A DNA stretch of 64,000 nt from Myxococcaceae bacterium. GTDB lineage: Bacteria > Myxococcota > Myxococcia > Myxococcales > Myxococcaceae. The position numbers and the translations under genes are program-made. The stretch covers positions 1-64,000 of the forward strand of contig JAFGNZ010000128.1 of NCBI GenBank assembly GCA_016926755.1, read 5' to 3'. Positions 61,116 through 64,000 of this stretch are shown here, piece after piece (the stretch's first letter is position 1; every line of letters begins with the position of its first letter). The notes under the pieces are model-generated. The model did not search any database and was not told where the DNA came from. It saw only the letters and a list, made by a program, of their open reading frames with translations.

Positions 61116-63065
61116 CTACTCGGCGAACGTGTAGACGAACCGCGCGACCCCTTTGTTGCCATCAACCTTGAAGGCGTCCGCCGTGGAGCCGGGTTGCTTC
61201 TCTATCCCGGTCTCGTTCGTCTGACGCACGACCGCGCAGATGGGGACACGTGGTTTGTCTGGAGCCTGGAGTTCTCGATAACGAATGTAGAAAAACTCCC
61301 CCCCGCTGGGCAGCACCTCGCCAAACAGGAGAGAATCCTCGGGAACAGCGGGGTGACCAGAATCATCCACCGTGCTGACGATCGGTCCGGCGCGGAAGGT
61401 GGGATCATCTATGTAACCGGAGCTGGCGTCGATGAGTACTCCCACTTCCACGCTGGGCATGATCTTCAGCCGCTGCATGCTCTCCGTGGCGACCAGGGGA
61501 CATTCCTTGACGTCGGGGCGCACGGGCGCACTCGGGCAGCCCGCGGCGGTGGCAGCTACACCGGCCGCGCACAGGGTGTTCCGCACGGACTTGGAGACAC
61601 TCCTGGAGGGGGTTGTGGCTGCAGCCTGACCGGCACGGGGGCGCTGGGATGTCTTCACGGTGCTGTCTTCCTTGAGGGGGCTGGCGTCGGTGGACACCAG
61701 GGTGGGAGGAGGGGCAGTAGGGGCCTTGAGCAGGGGTGGCTGAGGGGCGGCCGGTGATTGCGGGGAGACGGTGGGTGGAGTATCCGGCGCTTCAGCGGGC
61801 GGAGAGGGCAGAGTGGTGGCTGGCTCCGAGGAAAGGAGGCTGAGTGGCGCGGTGGAGAGCCAGGACCATGCAGCCCCCCCTATCGCCACCAGGGCGGACA
61901 ACAGCACGGCAGAGGCGGTCGCGCGACGCAGGGCCGGGCGCCACACGCCAGGTTGGGCAGGCAGCAGCTCATCCCTGCGGCGCGCCACCGCCTCACGTCT
62001 CGCCACCTCCTCACCCTGCTCCTGCCGGATGAGGTGCTTGATCTGCGTCTCCGGATCCTCCGCTGCTGGCCCATCTCCCGGCGTAGGCGCCTGGGTGGTG
62101 GCCTTCTCCAGAGGGCGTGGCTCGCGGGGCGCATACACGGGGGCATCCCAGTCCCCTTCCGTGAGCGCCTTCTCCAGGGCCTCGCACAGCGCGTACCCGT
62201 CCTTGGGGCGGCTCCCAGGCTCCTTGGCGAGCAGCCGCATCACCACCCGGCTGAGCGCCCCCGGAACGCGCGGGTTGAGCAGCCGCGGGGGCACAGGCCT
62301 TCGCCACACCACCCACTGCTTGAAGTCCACGCCCCCAAGGCGGGCCGGGAAGGGCAAGACCTCGGTCAGCAGCAGGTAGAGCATCACGCCCACCGCATAC
62401 CAATCATCCGCCGGCTGGAAGGAGTAGGGAGTCCCATCCGCGCGCAGGGAGAAGCTCAACGCCTCTGGACTGCGGAAGTCCGGCGTGCCAGGTGGCAAGC
62501 CCTCTTGGGTCAAAGAGGGACTGCCCTCCGCATTCCCCGCGCCGAAGTCCACCAGGAAGGGCTCACTGTCCACCTCTCGTACCAGGACATTGTCCGGCTT
62601 CACGTCCCGGTGCATCACGCCGGCCTCGTGCGCGGCCTGCAGCGCCCGCACCACCTTCTGGAAGAGGCGCACGAGGTGGCGCAGCGAGGGGTTGTGCTGG
62701 CGTGCCCAGGTCAGCAGCGTGGAGCCCTCCACCCACTCCAGCACCACATAGTGCAGGCCCGTCTCGGGATCCTCCCAGCGCCCGTGGGCCACCACCCGCA
62801 CCACGTTGGGGTGCGCCGCCTGGAGCAACAACCGCACCTCTCGCACGGCGCGCTCATCCGCCTGCCTGGGTGTTCCCGGCGGGTACAGGCTGAACTTCAG
62901 CGCGTAGAGCCGCCCCGGGTGGAGGATGCTCTCCACGAGCCACACGCTGCCGTAGCCACCCGAGACCAGGTGGCGTACCAGCCGGAAGCCGTTCACCTCT
63001 GTCCCTGGGGGCAGGAGATTGGGGTGTACCCCGATGCCTGGGGAGAGAGGGTGTCCTTCCGTCAT
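61116..63065 (-). CDS. Membrane-anchored Ser/Thr kinase with a beta-rich C-terminal domain
   Basis: 649 residues. Kinase domain (about 25-290) with VSGGYGSVWLVE, Lys in YALKFSLYP, HRDVKPDNVLV, DFGAGNAEG and SPEALSF. A Pro/Ala/Thr linker then a membrane helix (ATASAVLLSALVAIGGAAWSW near 380-400), a long disordered Pro/Ser stretch, and a C-terminal domain (about 500-649) with a Cys-containing hydrophobic patch (LCAAGVAATAAGCPSAPVRP) and beta strands (VGVLIDASSGYIDD, GEFFYIRYRELQ, GVARFVYTFAE). It begins at the ATG overlapping the stop of the DUF2381-type gene by 4 bases, so kinase and that protein are cotranscribed and coupled. Confidence 0.9.
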   Translation of the reverse strand: MTEGHPLSPGIGVHPNLLPPGTEVNGFRLVRHLVSGGYGSVWLVESILHPGRLYALKFSLYPPGTPRQADERAVREVRLLLQAAHPNVVRVVAHGRWEDPETGLHYVVLEWVEGSTLLTWARQHNPSLRHLVRLFQKVVRALQAAHEAGVMHRDVKPDNVLVREVDSEPFLVDFGAGNAEGSPSLTQEGLPPGTPDFRSPEALSFSLRADGTPYSFQPADDWYAVGVMLYLLLTEVLPFPARLGGVDFKQWVVWRRPVPPRLLNPRVPGALSRVVMRLLAKEPGSRPKDGYALCEALEKALTEGDWDAPVYAPREPRPLEKATTQAPTPGDGPAAEDPETQIKHLIRQEQGEEVARREAVARRRDELLPAQPGVWRPALRRATASAVLLSALVAIGGAAWSWLSTAPLSLLSSEPATTLPSPPAEAPDTPPTVSPQSPAAPQPPLLKAPTAPPPTLVSTDASPLKEDSTVKTSQRPRAGQAAATTPSRSVSKSVRNTLCAAGVAATAAGCPSAPVRPDVKECPLVATESMQRLKIMPSVEVGVLIDASSGYIDDPTFRAGPIVSTVDDSGHPAVPEDSLLFGEVLPSGGEFFYIRYRELQAPDKPRVPICAVVRQTNETGIEKQPGSTADAFKVDGNKGVARFVYTFAE

Positions 63066-64000
63066 TGCTCACCTCCGGCTCGGCACTTCCCGCGACCCAC
63101 GCAGAGGGCGATCATGTTCCGTTTCCCTCCCTGCTCCATCACCTCCAGGATGTAGAGAGAGGGTGGCTTGTCCGGCAGCGCCTCGGGCGCCTCCCACTCC
63201 ACCACGAGACGCGCCGTGTCGTTTTTGTTCAGCAAGGCTCCCTCCACCAGGCGCGCACTGAGCACTGGCACGGGCGTGGCGTTCCGCGTCAGCGTCACTT
63301 CCCCGGGAGCCCAGGGCTGTGTGGAGTTTGCCACCATCTTCAGTTCCATCTCCAACGCCATGCGCCCGCGCGCCATGTAGAGGCGTGCTGCGCTGCAGCG
63401 CAAGTCTCGAGGCAGCTTCCATCCACGCATCGGGAGGGGGATGGCGCGCACGCCACCCTCGGTGAGCCTTCCCGCGGCCACCAACGCGGTCAGGCTCCCG
63501 CCCTCTGCGCGCAGCGCTGCAATCTCCGCATCCTTGCGCGCCAGCTCCGCGTCCTTGGCCGCGGACCGGGCCCGCTCCGCCTCGAGGGCTTCCTGACAGG
63601 TGCCACCCGAGCGGGGGCCTCGGTACACTTCCACGAGTGACTCCGCCCGCGTGGGGTCCACGATGAACACCAGGAGCACGCCCTCGGGGGGCTGGCCGTC
63701 GGCGAACCGCACCTCCAGCCGCAGCCGCGCTCCTTCCTTCAACCCGGCTCCTGGCAGGAGCGTCAGCGTATCCTCCGCCACCGCCACGCGCTGGAATCCC
63801 AGCGCGCGCCCCTCACGCGCCACGGCAACCGGGTCCAGCTTCGCGTCGAACAACAAAGTGATGGGGCGCCCGGGCGCTACCCACACCTCCAACTCGTTCA
63901 GGGAGGGCGACACCTCGAGCTGGCGCACGGGTGGCGCGGTCGCGTCGACGCGTGGCTGCGCCACGGCGGGTAGTCCCGCGAGGGGAATGAGTAGCCAGAC
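63062..64000 (-). CDS. DUF2381-type exported protein (5' end outside the window)
   Basis: 313 codons; the frame is open to the right edge, so the true start lies beyond 64000. The visible N-terminus is the end of a signal peptide (LLIPLAGLPAVAQPRV) with a plausible AVA cleavage site. The body matches the Myxococcus paralogous DUF2381 family: EVSPSLNELEVWVAPGRPIT, a coiled coil at about residues 140-170 (EALEAERARSAAKDAELARK), and VVEWEAPEALPDKPPSLYIL near the end. The family occurs in many copies and often sits beside a Ser/Thr kinase gene, as here with a 4-base overlap, so it may be the exported partner of the kinase's outer domain. Function unknown. Confidence 0.85.
   Translation of the reverse strand, partial: VWLLIPLAGLPAVAQPRVDATAPPVRQLEVSPSLNELEVWVAPGRPITLLFDAKLDPVAVAREGRALGFQRVAVAEDTLTLLPGAGLKEGARLRLEVRFADGQPPEGVLLVFIVDPTRAESLVEVYRGPRSGGTCQEALEAERARSAAKDAELARKDAEIAALRAEGGSLTALVAAGRLTEGGVRAIPLPMRGWKLPRDLRCSAARLYMARGRMALEMELKMVANSTQPWAPGEVTLTRNATPVPVLSARLVEGALLNKNDTARLVVEWEAPEALPDKPPSLYILEVMEQGGKRNMIALCVGRGKCRAGGEQ

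Overview
The window is high-GC, gene-dense DNA from a myxobacterium, most likely of the suborder Cystobacterineae (Archangium, Cystobacter, Stigmatella, Hyalangium or Myxococcus relatives). The evidence is the gene content. There are five Hanks-type Ser/Thr kinases, several one-piece two-component proteins, many TPR proteins and lipoproteins, a DUF2381-type protein beside a kinase, and a SitA6/SitI6-type lipoprotein toxin and immunity pair; these last two families are typical of Myxococcales. No rRNA, tRNA, CRISPR array, insertion sequence or prophage was seen. The assignment rests on family recognition by eye, not on a database search.

Layout. 1-4391: the N-terminal part of gyrA, a TPR protein with a histone-H1-like tail, and two coupled paralogous coiled-coil proteins. 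4454-9907: an acyl-CoA thioesterase, the SitI6/SitA6 pair, a TPR protein, a protein ending in synuclein-like 11-residue repeats, and a DUF3592 membrane protein. 9941-16087: a PAS-PAS-GAF histidine kinase, uracil-DNA glycosylase, a chromate transporter, and a CpaF-type ATPase with a long disordered tail. 16289-21057: a Pro-rich membrane protein, a Gly-rich lipoprotein and a kinase. 21082-26339: a degenerate GT51-like membrane protein, an FNR-type reductase, and a two-gene lipoprotein operon (an LpoA-like protein, then a WD40 protein holding a degenerate retropepsin-like insert). 26514-31560: a kinase/MshEN/pseudo-receiver fusion, DnaJ and a small possible nuclease-fold protein. 31673-38360: an ABC exporter, membrane proteins, and a three-gene unit ending in an ECF sigma factor.

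38598-41428 is a two-gene, translationally coupled biosynthetic unit. A single polypeptide joins an ABBA/DMATS-type aromatic prenyltransferase to a haem-oxygenase-like di-iron oxidase domain, and it is followed by an O-methyltransferase. This is my best candidate for an undescribed system. 41447-48311: a very large kinase-ATPase-TPR protein and a RapA-like SNF2 helicase. 48830-56309: a tight five-gene operon of multihaem cytochrome lipoprotein, FIST sensor, hybrid histidine kinase with three receivers, single-domain response regulator and class V aminotransferase-fold enzyme. It is followed by two more response regulators, one of them a close paralogue of the operon's own regulator and preceded by a nested inverted-repeat leader. 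57656-64000: an internally deleted DUF2254 protein, an ABC1/UbiB kinase, two Ser/Thr kinases and a DUF2381 protein that runs off the window.

The overall impression is a signalling-rich accessory and housekeeping mix. Two gene 3' ends read through into an oppositely oriented neighbour (around 35700-35964 and 57656-57722), which suggests lost stop codons or small rearrangements.
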